From Saprospiraceae bacterium (GTDB lineage: Bacteria; Bacteroidota; Bacteroidia; Chitinophagales; Saprospiraceae): a stretch of 64,000 nt of DNA. This document shows, piece by piece, positions 16,291-24,656 of the stretch. Under the pieces are notes generated by a model that was not told where the DNA came from, made no database searches, and saw nothing but the letters and a program-made list of their open reading frames with translations. The stretch lies in NCBI GenBank assembly GCA_019187225.1, contig JABAQQ010000018.1, forward strand, positions 62,001-126,000. The letters run 5' to 3'. Positions within the stretch are counted from its first letter, which is position 1. Each line of letters begins with the position of its first letter. The position numbers were made by a program, and so were the translations under genes.

Positions 16291-17994
16291 TTATCGAGTA
16301 ATTAACTGCTTCTTAAACAAGGTCTGTTGAAAAATCAGACTCAAACCCATCACGAGACCGCACCCTAAGGGATTGTACCACAAAAAGGGGTCCTTGCTCA
16401 CGCCGAAAAACAGGAATGCTATCACCGCCTGCGTCACTACCGCTGCCCAGAACACAGCCTTTCCTCCGACTTTTTTCAAAAAAAACGCGGTGAAGAAAAT
16501 GCCAAGAATCGTGCCGTAAAACAAAGAGCCGATCATGTTGACCGCCTGGATCAGGTTGTCGAACAAATTAAAGTAAATAGCGAAAAATGTGATAAGTGCT
16601 CCCCAGACCACTGTCGCGATCTTCGATACCCTGAAGTAATGGTTATCGTCGCGGTCGGGCACAAACAAGCGGCGGTAAATGTCCGATACGCTGGTGGCAG
16701 TGAGGGCGCTGATCTCAGACGCCGTAGTGCTCCACGATGCGCAGAAGATCATGGCGATCATCAGGCCGACCAGACCTGCGGGGAGGTGGTTCAATATAAA
16801 ATTGATAAAGATAAAATCCTTGTCTTTCGGGTCTACGTCGGGCGCGGCTGCTTTTACCAATTCTTCCGCTTCGATGCGCAGTTCTGTTCGCTGGTTTTCA
16901 AGGTTTTGTAGTTCGACCTGCGCTTTGCCCGACAAGCCTGTGTCACCGTTTTTCAGACCTGTAGTCAGATCCTGTAATACCGTTTGTTTTTGTAAAAACA
17001 GGCTGTCACCCCGGGCTTCCAGTCGCTCGAAAGCAATCTCTTGCGGCGTACCATCCACTTTGGCGCGGTTGGCCTGGTTGAAATACAAAGGCGGTTGGGT
17101 GAATTGGTAGAATACAAAAACCATCACGCCTACCGACAACACGAGGAATTGCATGGGGATCTTTACAAAACCGTTGAACAACAAACCAAAGCGACTCTCT
17201 TTCAATGACTTACCTGAAAGATAACGCCCTACCTGGCTCTGGTCGGTGCCGAAATATGAAAGAAAGAGAAAGGTTGCGCCGAGGATACCCGACCACACAT
17301 TGTAGCGGTCTTCCCAATGGAACGACCAGTCCAGCACCTGCGTTTTACCCGTCGCACCTGCGATTTGCCAGGCTTCAGTGAGGCCAATCCCGTCAGGCAA
17401 TTTTTGCAGCACGAGGATAAAAGCGAGTACCAGGCCGCTCAACATGATCGTCATTTGCAGTTCCTGCGTCTTGCTTACCGCCTGACTGCCACCCGAAGTC
17501 GTGTAAATGACGACAAATACCGCCATCAGGAAGTTCGTCAGTGCCAGATTCCATCCGAATACTGCGCTCAGAATGATGCTTGGCGCGTAAATGCTGATGG
17601 CTGCCGCCATGCCACGCTGAATCAAAAACAGCCCGGCTGTAAGAGTCCGCATACGCAGATCGAAGCGCTGTTCGAGGTATTCATAAGCCGTCGTCACCCG
17701 CAGCCGGTAATACACTGGCAGCACGAAAATGCACAGGAAGATCATGGCGATCGGCATCCCGAAATAGTATTGTACAAACTGCATTCCGTCGGCAAAGCCT
17801 TGCCCGGGTGTGCTGAGGAATGTGATGGCACTGGCCTGTGTTGCCATGATGCTCAGGCCGATCGTCCACCAGGGCAGGTCGTGTTTGCCAGCAAGAAAAT
17901 TTTCGCTGGTGCCAATGTTGCGGCTTTTCCAAACGCCGTAAATCACTACAAATGCCAATGTGCCGAGCAGCACTATCCAATCGAGCGTATGCAT
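16291..17994 (-). CDS. Sodium:solute symporter (SSS family)
   Basis: A 567-residue inner-membrane protein with about 13 hydrophobic helices and the SSS hallmarks: SIMATQASAITFLSTPGQ in the first core helices, FLSYFGTDQSQVGRYLSGK, and a Na2-site helix IFCASWSTTASEISALTATS near 417-436. The family couples Na+ entry to uptake of sugars, proline, vitamins or sialic acid; the substrate is unknown. Unusual is a charged, coiled-coil-prone loop of about 90 residues (~303-393, rich in Glu/Gln/Arg/Leu) just before that helix, much longer than in typical members. The ATG at 17994 gives the normal N-terminal helix. It stands alone, divergent from the GHMP kinase gene. Confidence 0.9.
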   Translation of the reverse strand: MHTLDWIVLLGTLAFVVIYGVWKSRNIGTSENFLAGKHDLPWWTIGLSIMATQASAITFLSTPGQGFADGMQFVQYYFGMPIAMIFLCIFVLPVYYRLRVTTAYEYLEQRFDLRMRTLTAGLFLIQRGMAAAISIYAPSIILSAVFGWNLALTNFLMAVFVVIYTTSGGSQAVSKTQELQMTIMLSGLVLAFILVLQKLPDGIGLTEAWQIAGATGKTQVLDWSFHWEDRYNVWSGILGATFLFLSYFGTDQSQVGRYLSGKSLKESRFGLLFNGFVKIPMQFLVLSVGVMVFVFYQFTQPPLYFNQANRAKVDGTPQEIAFERLEARGDSLFLQKQTVLQDLTTGLKNGDTGLSGKAQVELQNLENQRTELRIEAEELVKAAAPDVDPKDKDFIFINFILNHLPAGLVGLMIAMIFCASWSTTASEISALTATSVSDIYRRLFVPDRDDNHYFRVSKIATVVWGALITFFAIYFNLFDNLIQAVNMIGSLFYGTILGIFFTAFFLKKVGGKAVFWAAVVTQAVIAFLFFGVSKDPFLWYNPLGCGLVMGLSLIFQQTLFKKQLITR

Positions 17995-18316
17995 GAAGAG
18001 TCTATGAAAAGTGGTGTATTGATTTTATTTTTCGACAATCATTTGAGGCTGTCACAAGTCGGTGATTTGTTTATTTTGGTGATTTGTTTATTTGAAAATA
18101 ACCCTGATCATGAGGGCGCTACAAAATAACCAAATCCACAAATAAACAAACAAACAGACTGATGAGACAGCCTTAAAAAGCAAGGCAAAAAGCAACCCTC
18201 GGGAACCTTTGATTCTCCGCATCTTTGCATCAGGTACTTTCTCCAAGCCCCAAAAGTCAGAAAGTCTGCCCAATTCCATACTCTGGAACCTACCAAAGAA
18301 CCGTAATTACGCTGAA
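17995..18316. other. Divergent intergenic region with inverted TTTGTTTATTT repeat
   Basis: The 322-bp gap between the symporter and the GHMP kinase. An imperfect inverted repeat spans 18049-18175: GAGGCTGTCACAAGTCGGTG with GATTTGTTTATTT units on the left, and the inverse (AAATAAACAAACAAACAGAC...GACAGCCTT) on the right. It could fold in either leader. A TTTG near 18208 and CATCTTTG at 18220-18227 are too closely spaced to be a convincing promoter. No gene seen. Confidence 0.6.
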
Positions 18317-19264
18317 ATGACGCCAATCAATATACCATCGCCCGTATTTGAAACCCGCGCCCGCGGCAAACTCTTGCTTACCGGAGAGTATTTCGTGCTC
18401 GACGGCTCGACGGCCCTGGCCATTCCTACGCGTTATGGTCAGACATTCCGGGTGGAAGCATGGAATGGATCCGCCCGCCTTTCATGGACGAGTAAAAACA
18501 ACGACGGCGTGGTCTGGTTCCTCGCCGAATACGAATTGCCCGGCCTCGTGCCGCTCACCTTTACCGATAAAAAAACAGCCGACGTCCTGGCGACTATCCT
18601 GAAAGCCTGCCGCAGTCAAAACCCGGATTTTCTTGCCGGCAACCAAAGTTACAAAGTGCTGACCCAAAACGATTTTCCCCGCGAGTGGGGGCTTGGCACA
18701 AGCAGCACGCTGATCGCCGCGCTTGCCCGCTGGGCGGGTGCCGATCCTTATACGATACTCTTCGACACCCTCGGAGGCTCCGGTTACGACATTGCCTGTG
18801 CTTACGCGGAAGGACCCATCCTCTACCGCCTCGACGGTAAAAACCCTGTTGTGGAATCCTTACGCTTCGCTCCTCCTTTCAGCGAGGCACTGTGGTTTGT
18901 CTATCTGGGAAAAAAACAAGATAGCCGTGCGGGCATCCTCCGCTATCGCGAATACGCCAAAGGCAACGAAAGACTCATCGCCGAAATTTCCCGGCTGACC
19001 GAACGGTTTTTGACAGCGCACTCGCTTACTGATTTGGACATCCTTATATTGGAACACGAAACCCTCATCAGCCGGGCACTCCAACTTCCCCGGGCCAAAG
19101 ACCTGTATTTCAATGACTTTTGGGGTGAGGTTAAAAGCCTCGGAGCCTGGGGAGGGGATTTTGTACTGGCGACGAGCGACCGCGGAGAAAGGGAAACACA
19201 TTCCTATTTTGCGTCAAAGGGCATGACGACGGTCCTGAGCTGGGAAGAAATGGCTGTGTTTTAA
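18317..19264 (+). CDS. GYDIA-family GHMP kinase (mevalonate-kinase-like)
   Basis: A 315-residue GHMP-fold kinase. The N-terminal ARGKLLLTGEYFVLDG (15-30) matches the mevalonate/phosphomevalonate kinase start. The phosphate-binding loop is WGLGTSST (124-131), in place of the usual GLGSSA. GYDIA at 156-160 is the signature of a Bacteroidota kinase group named after it. It probably phosphorylates an isoprenoid precursor or related small alcohol with ATP; the substrate is not certain. The ATG at 18317 precedes the conserved start directly, while the upstream frame to 18209 looks non-coding. It converges with the serine hydrolase gene 27 bp downstream. Confidence 0.85.
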   Translation: MTPINIPSPVFETRARGKLLLTGEYFVLDGSTALAIPTRYGQTFRVEAWNGSARLSWTSKNNDGVVWFLAEYELPGLVPLTFTDKKTADVLATILKACRSQNPDFLAGNQSYKVLTQNDFPREWGLGTSSTLIAALARWAGADPYTILFDTLGGSGYDIACAYAEGPILYRLDGKNPVVESLRFAPPFSEALWFVYLGKKQDSRAGILRYREYAKGNERLIAEISRLTERFLTAHSLTDLDILILEHETLISRALQLPRAKDLYFNDFWGEVKSLGAWGGDFVLATSDRGERETHSYFASKGMTTVLSWEEMAVF

Positions 19265-19291
19265 CCACATCTTTCGATCTGTAAAAATCCT

Positions 19292-20779
19292 TTAGCGCTC
19301 TCCCGTTATCAGTTTCACTATGTTTTTCTTTAAATCGTCAAATGCGCCATTGTCCTGGTTGCTGAACACGATCATTGTGATGTCGAGACGCGGGAAATAC
19401 CGGAATTCGAGATTGATGCCGGAAGCGATACCGCCGTGCCCGTAGGAGTATTCGCCGCCGTTTTTTTGTGGAATAAAGCCATAGCCATAGGGAAAGGCGT
19501 TTTTCAGGCCGGACGTTTTGTCCGATATCATGTTTTTGAAACTTTCAGATGAAACAAATGAATTATTTTTCAATTTTTTGGCAAACAGGAGCATATCCCG
19601 CACATTGGAATAGCCTCCACCCGTGGGTGAGCCGCGCTTGCCGTGCTCAGCTTCTTTCCAACCCTCATTGCCGGCTCGGGCAAGTGGTGTTGCCAGGGGT
19701 TTGGTCGTGCGATCGAACACGAAGGTGCCGCTTTGCTGCATGCCCGCCTTGTCGTAAATGAGGTTTTGAATAAAATCGAAATAATCCTGTCCGCTTACTT
19801 TTTCTATGATGGCGCCGAGGAGAATAAAATTGGAATTGCTGTAACCGGCCTCTGTACCCGGTTTAAAATCGAAGCCGGAACCATAGATAATGGGCAGGAA
19901 CTGGTGCCAAGTCGTGCAGCGGCGCATTTCAGCGACAGTCTCTTCCCGCCAGAATTCCCGTATGCCGGAAGTATGCGTCAGGAGGTGGTGTACGGTTACT
20001 TTGTTCGCGTGTGCCGAATCCGGAAAATCCGGAAACCAACTTGTCAGTTTGTCCGTAAAATTTAGTTTGCCCTGCTCCTGCAACCGCATGACAGCCAGCG
20101 CCGTAAACATTTTATTCCCCGACCCCAGGTTGAACAAGGTGTGGGCATCCACCGGTTGGATTCTTTCAGCGTCGGCGTAACCAAAATATTTCTCAAACAG
20201 GATCTGATCCCCTTGTGCAACGAGGGCACTACCGGAAAGGTCGTTTTCTCTGACCAGTTTCTGCACATACCTGTCGAGCCAATCGAGTGTCGTTTTTTGG
20301 GTAATATCGCCGTTGGGCAAGCTCACCGGTTCGGCAACTTCGGCGATAAAAGCGATGGACAACAACTTGTGCGGCGGTGCCGGATCGAGGCGCATTTGTA
20401 TGTCGCGCCACATCGGAGCGTCTTTTTTGCGCAAATAAATGTGCAGAACCCGGCTGATATTGCCCGGCGACAATTCCATGGCCATCAAGTCCGAGTGGTG
20501 GTATTCGAGCGGATTGAATTCGTTTTGCAGTTTGCCGACGAGGCTCAACAGCCGCTCTTTACCGGGGTTGGCGAGGGCTGCATCGGAGAAAATCCGCAAA
20601 ACAATGGCCTCCTGCTCCGAAGCTGATGCGGATTGAATGGCGGTTACAAACTGATCGCCCCAAGTCTCTGGAGAAGGGGCCTCAGTCGTGTTTTGGGCGC
20701 AGGCAACGTGGGAAAAAAACAGCCAGAAAAGGGCGAAAGGATGATTTAATGATGGGAAAAACAGCGAAATCTTCAACAT
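19292..20779 (-). CDS. Secreted serine hydrolase, beta-lactamase/class C PBP family
   Basis: A 495-residue exported protein with a signal peptide through about residue 28 (ends HVACAQ). An extension of ~130 residues resembling the domain before many Bacteroidota esterases follows, then the serine beta-lactamase-like fold. The SxxK motif is Ser220-Gly-Asn-Lys223 in LGSGNKMFTALAV. The second-motif region is AGYSNSNF, and GHGGIASG gives the HxG triad equivalent. Members act as D-aminopeptidases, esterases or carboxypeptidases; true beta-lactamase activity is not implied. The ATG at 20779 starts the signal peptide; the frame continues upstream only into a GGACATT repeat. Confidence 0.85.
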   Translation of the reverse strand: MLKISLFFPSLNHPFALFWLFFSHVACAQNTTEAPSPETWGDQFVTAIQSASASEQEAIVLRIFSDAALANPGKERLLSLVGKLQNEFNPLEYHHSDLMAMELSPGNISRVLHIYLRKKDAPMWRDIQMRLDPAPPHKLLSIAFIAEVAEPVSLPNGDITQKTTLDWLDRYVQKLVRENDLSGSALVAQGDQILFEKYFGYADAERIQPVDAHTLFNLGSGNKMFTALAVMRLQEQGKLNFTDKLTSWFPDFPDSAHANKVTVHHLLTHTSGIREFWREETVAEMRRCTTWHQFLPIIYGSGFDFKPGTEAGYSNSNFILLGAIIEKVSGQDYFDFIQNLIYDKAGMQQSGTFVFDRTTKPLATPLARAGNEGWKEAEHGKRGSPTGGGYSNVRDMLLFAKKLKNNSFVSSESFKNMISDKTSGLKNAFPYGYGFIPQKNGGEYSYGHGGIASGINLEFRYFPRLDITMIVFSNQDNGAFDDLKKNIVKLITGER

Positions 20780-20810
20780 TTGAATGCAAAGTAAGCGGAC
20801 AAAATAAATC

Positions 20811-20886
20811 GACATTGGACATTGGACGTTTGACCCTGACAACCAATCATTTGGTCAAATGTCCAATGTCAAAAATCCATTGTCCA
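20811..20886. repeat. GGACATT heptamer hairpin upstream of serine hydrolase
   Basis: GACATTGGACATTGGACGTTTGACC (left arm from 20811) faces GGTCAAATGTCCAATGTC (right arm), and 17 of 18 paired positions match. The loop ACAACCAATCATTT resembles the loop of 9959-10071. It lies in the 5' region of the minus-strand hydrolase gene. Confidence 0.8.
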
Positions 20887-21037
20887 TGTACTAATTATAA
20901 ATAAATGCGAAGTTTCAGATTTGTACGGAATGCGCATTTGTCCATTCTTGCGAATATTCGTGCCGAGGTAATTGTAACTTCCTGAATTTTCGCGTGTCTT
21001 TCTTTTTCGCATTGTTTTTCAAAAACTAAAAACCGGC

Positions 21038-21973
21038 ATGGGCAAAATAATCACCTGGTCTACTCCCAAATATTCGGTGAGCGAAAAAACGCACGAGACT
21101 GACAACCTGTTTTATGCCGACGATGTCATCCGTTACTCGAAATTCAGGTCGCCATTGTCCATAAAATTCTGCCTGGCGGACGCTATTCGCTATACGGTTG
21201 GCAATCAAAGTGTTGTGGTGCCCCCTGGGGGGAGTTTTGTTGTCAACAACGGTACCGAGATGGAATGCTTGCCCAATAAACCCGGCGTTAGGGCCCTGAT
21301 CGTTTCTTTCACCGACGATCTCGTCAGCGATGTCAACCGAAATTTCTGCAAGGAAGATAAAACCCTGTTGGACAATCCCCACCCATCCCCCGAGCCTGTT
21401 TGTTTTTTCGAGCACGTATACCGTCATCCCGATTTGCTTTCCCGACAATTGTATCTGCTTGCAAAACAGGTGACGCTCAGCGGCGAGTCCAATCCCAACC
21501 TGCCGCCCGATATTTTTTACCATTTGGCGGAAGGGCTGCTCACTCTTCAGCGTGATGTACGGCGGCAGATTGGTAATGTGAATGCCCGCTCGGCCGGTAC
21601 CCGTGAAGAACTGTACCGCCGGGTGTTGTACGCCAAAGACTGGATGCAGGACCATTGGTATTCCCAACTGCAACTGGAGCAAATTGCCCATGCCGCCTGC
21701 CTGTCGCCCTATCATTTTCACCGTAGTTTTCGCGAAGCATTCGGACAATCACCCATGAAGTGGTTGTGCCGGTTGAAACTGCAAAAAGCCAGGGAAATAC
21801 TGGAAGGCGGCGAGACAAGTGTTACGCGAGTTGCTTATCTCTGCGGCTTTGCCGATGTGTTTTCTTTCTCAAAAGCGTTCAAACGAGAGTTGGGTATAAA
21901 CCCTTCTTCGGTTCTGGGAACATCCTGTTCAAATCCGGCGGAGGCGCTCAAAGCGGAGCGAATTTCTGCTTAA
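21038..21973 (+). CDS. AraC-family transcriptional regulator
   Basis: A 311-residue regulator. The N-terminal ~190 residues contain a cupin-like effector region (YTVGNQSVVVPPGGSFVVNN). The C-terminal ~100 residues hold two helix-turn-helix units: DHWYSQLQLEQIAHAACLSP with HFHRSFREAFGQSP, then VTRVAYLCGFADVFSFSKAF with KRELGINPSSV, the AraC/XylS signature. It probably responds to a small molecule. The permease gene 120 bp downstream on the same strand is a plausible target. Start at ATG 21038. Confidence 0.92.
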   Translation: MGKIITWSTPKYSVSEKTHETDNLFYADDVIRYSKFRSPLSIKFCLADAIRYTVGNQSVVVPPGGSFVVNNGTEMECLPNKPGVRALIVSFTDDLVSDVNRNFCKEDKTLLDNPHPSPEPVCFFEHVYRHPDLLSRQLYLLAKQVTLSGESNPNLPPDIFYHLAEGLLTLQRDVRRQIGNVNARSAGTREELYRRVLYAKDWMQDHWYSQLQLEQIAHAACLSPYHFHRSFREAFGQSPMKWLCRLKLQKAREILEGGETSVTRVAYLCGFADVFSFSKAFKRELGINPSSVLGTSCSNPAEALKAERISA

Positions 21974-22093
21974 TGCATGTTCCATACAGCCTTCGGTCGA
22001 ATTCATTGTCTTTCAATTCCCTCGCGACCTTTACTTTGAATCCGGGCTTTTAACAAAAACGCGCGCTTTTACAAGCCAGATAACATTTGAGCT

Positions 22094-24592
22094 ATGATCA
22101 TCAATTACTTCAAACTCGCCGGCCGCAACATCGCCCGGCAGCGTGGCTATGCCCTCGTCAATACTTTTGGCCTTTCCATCGGGCTCGCGTCGGCGCTTTT
22201 TATCTTTATGTATGTGCGCGACGAACTCACCTTCGATACCTACCACCCGAACGCCGAACACACCTACCGCATGGCGATGCGCATCGAACGCCCCAATGGC
22301 GATGCGAACGCTTTTCCAGCTGTGCCGGCGGGCTGGGACAATTACATCAAAAATACCTATCCCGGCATCGAACACATTGCAGGCTTCAGCGCGGACGGGA
22401 TGCCGACGACAATACACTACGTCCCGAAAGACAAAAAAATATTGACCGAAGACATCATCTGGACGGAAGCGGATTTGTACAATATTTTGGAAATCAAAGT
22501 AGTGAAAGGTTCGCCTGAATCGCCGTTGAAAGAGATCAACAGTATGATGCTGAGCGAAAGCGCGGCCAGAGAACTTTTCGGAGCAGAAGACCCGGTGAAC
22601 AAAATCCTCAGTATTTCGCACGTTTTTACTACCAACGGGCAAAAACTCGATATGATGGTAAGCGCGGTGTACAAGGATTTTCCCTCGAATACGCACGTCC
22701 ATCCCAAGTATATTTGCAACATCCTCGCCCTGAAACCCACCGTGCCGAACCTGGAAACCATGCTGAACACTTCGATGGGCGACCAGGAACAGAACTATTT
22801 TGTCAGTTCGTTCATCGTTTGCCGCGACGAGGCGCAAATCCCTGTTATTCAGAACGATTTACAGCAAAAAACCAATGCCATTATCCAACGTTTCGACCCT
22901 GAATTGAAGGCCACCCCGATCATCCGCAAACTCACCGATGTTCACTTTGATCAGGAAGTGGACTGGGCGACCAGCCACAAATCGGCTGACCGCAAATACA
23001 TCTCGATCTTTGTCACCATCGCCCTGCTGATCCTGGTGGTGGCCTGCATCAATTACATCAATCTGGCAACCGCGCGCTCGGTCAACCGCGCCAAAGAGAT
23101 CGGTTTGCGCAAGACTTTCGGCGGGGTGCGGCGGCAATTGTTTTTCCAGTTCATGGCCGAATCCTTCCTGATGGTAGTCGGCGCGATGGTGATCTCGCTG
23201 TTGCTGGCGATGATTTTCCTGTCGCCGTTCAACGACGTGACGGGCAAAAATTTCTCCATCTCGCACCTGTTCAGCGGACCGATGTTGCTCGTCGCAGGCG
23301 GTATCGTGGTGCTGGTGACACTGCTGGCGGGCAGTTATCCGGCCATGTACGTTTCGGGCTTTCAACCTGCTGTCGTATTGAAGGGAAAATTTGCCTTCCG
23401 AAAAGGCTCCAACACCTTCCGCCAGTTTCTGACAACGGTGCAGTTCAGCGTTGCCATCACTTTGTTGGTCGGTTCGGTAGTGGTGGTACAACAAATGAAC
23501 CTGATGCGCAATTCAAAATTGAACGAGGCAGGCAAGCAAATTTTGTCCATTCGCTACGGCGGTTTTACCGGTCCGGCCACCAACGAGAAATACGGCACTT
23601 TTAAAAATCTGGTACTACAAGACCCTGAAATTCAATCGGTCACACTTGCAAATCACCTGCCGCGCCTCGAATTTTTCGGCCCCCTCGATATGGAAATGCA
23701 ATTTCCCGAAATCAGCGCAGAAAAAAGAGACTGGTTCCAACTCAACGGCGATTTTGATTTCCCCAAAACTTTCGGCTTGAAGATCATCGCCGGCCGCGAC
23801 TTCGACCACAACCGCGCGGCGGATTCCAGTGCCGTGCTGCTGAACCAGACTGCCGTAAGAACCCTGAACCTTACCCCTGAAGCAGCCGTCGGAAAAACCA
23901 TCACCCGGCCTGATTTTTCGATGGGTTTCGGCCCGCCCGACAGTACCCGCGCTCCGGTCAGCGGCCTCGTCATTGGTGTGGTGGAGGATTTTCCCTACCG
24001 CTCCATGCACCATAAAATAGAGCCGCTGGCCATCTCACCCATGCCGCACCGACTCGACCGCATCATTCACGTGCGGCTGCCAGCCCGCAATATGGGACAA
24101 AAAATCGCCTCGATCGAAAAGGCATGGAAACAGGTGTTCCCCGACTTCGGCTTCGATTACTGGTTCGTGGATGAAGAGTTTGGACGGATGTATGAGAACG
24201 AAACGCAAATTGCGCAACTCAGCCGGCAGTTCTCCATTCTGGCTATGTTGATCACCTGTGTTGGCTTGTACGGACTGGCGGCCTTTCTCGCCCGGCAACG
24301 CATCAAGGAGATTGGCATCCGCAAAACACTCGGTGCGAGCAATTCGCAGATACTGCTGATGTTGCTAAAAGTTTTTGGCAAAATTCTGCTGCTCGGTTGT
24401 GTCGTCGGCATCCCGCTTGCGTTATTCCTATCCGGCGGCTGGCTCAAAAACTTTGAATACCAGGCGCCTTTGTCGCTCTTCGTTTTTGCAGGCGCCATTG
24501 GAGCGATCGCGCTGGTCACCTTGATCACGGTCGGATTCGAATCCTTGAGGGCATCTCTGGCGAACCCGGTGAAGTCGCTGCACACAGATTAG
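22094..24592 (+). CDS. FtsX/MacB-type ABC transporter permease
   Basis: An 832-residue permease of the Bacteroidota eight-helix type: two MacB periplasmic core plus FtsX units. It has a first helix (ALVNTFGLSIGLASALFIFM, ~16-35), a periplasmic core, three helices near 300-440 with the RAKEIGLRKTFGG coupling loop, a second periplasmic core, and three helices near 715-825 with RIKEIGIRKTLGAS. The RxKEIGxRKxxGA loops contact an ATPase subunit, which is not encoded here. Such proteins work with MacB-like ATPases in export of peptides or lipoproteins, or in envelope-stress signalling. It is followed, in the opposite direction, by a paralogue. Confidence 0.92.
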   Translation: MIINYFKLAGRNIARQRGYALVNTFGLSIGLASALFIFMYVRDELTFDTYHPNAEHTYRMAMRIERPNGDANAFPAVPAGWDNYIKNTYPGIEHIAGFSADGMPTTIHYVPKDKKILTEDIIWTEADLYNILEIKVVKGSPESPLKEINSMMLSESAARELFGAEDPVNKILSISHVFTTNGQKLDMMVSAVYKDFPSNTHVHPKYICNILALKPTVPNLETMLNTSMGDQEQNYFVSSFIVCRDEAQIPVIQNDLQQKTNAIIQRFDPELKATPIIRKLTDVHFDQEVDWATSHKSADRKYISIFVTIALLILVVACINYINLATARSVNRAKEIGLRKTFGGVRRQLFFQFMAESFLMVVGAMVISLLLAMIFLSPFNDVTGKNFSISHLFSGPMLLVAGGIVVLVTLLAGSYPAMYVSGFQPAVVLKGKFAFRKGSNTFRQFLTTVQFSVAITLLVGSVVVVQQMNLMRNSKLNEAGKQILSIRYGGFTGPATNEKYGTFKNLVLQDPEIQSVTLANHLPRLEFFGPLDMEMQFPEISAEKRDWFQLNGDFDFPKTFGLKIIAGRDFDHNRAADSSAVLLNQTAVRTLNLTPEAAVGKTITRPDFSMGFGPPDSTRAPVSGLVIGVVEDFPYRSMHHKIEPLAISPMPHRLDRIIHVRLPARNMGQKIASIEKAWKQVFPDFGFDYWFVDEEFGRMYENETQIAQLSRQFSILAMLITCVGLYGLAAFLARQRIKEIGIRKTLGASNSQILLMLLKVFGKILLLGCVVGIPLALFLSGGWLKNFEYQAPLSLFVFAGAIGAIALVTLITVGFESLRASLANPVKSLHTD

Positions 24593-24656
24593 GGACATAG
24601 AGGGCATTTTATAAGTCGGGTTCTTAGGTCCGATCCCTGAATTTCATGGGATTCCG

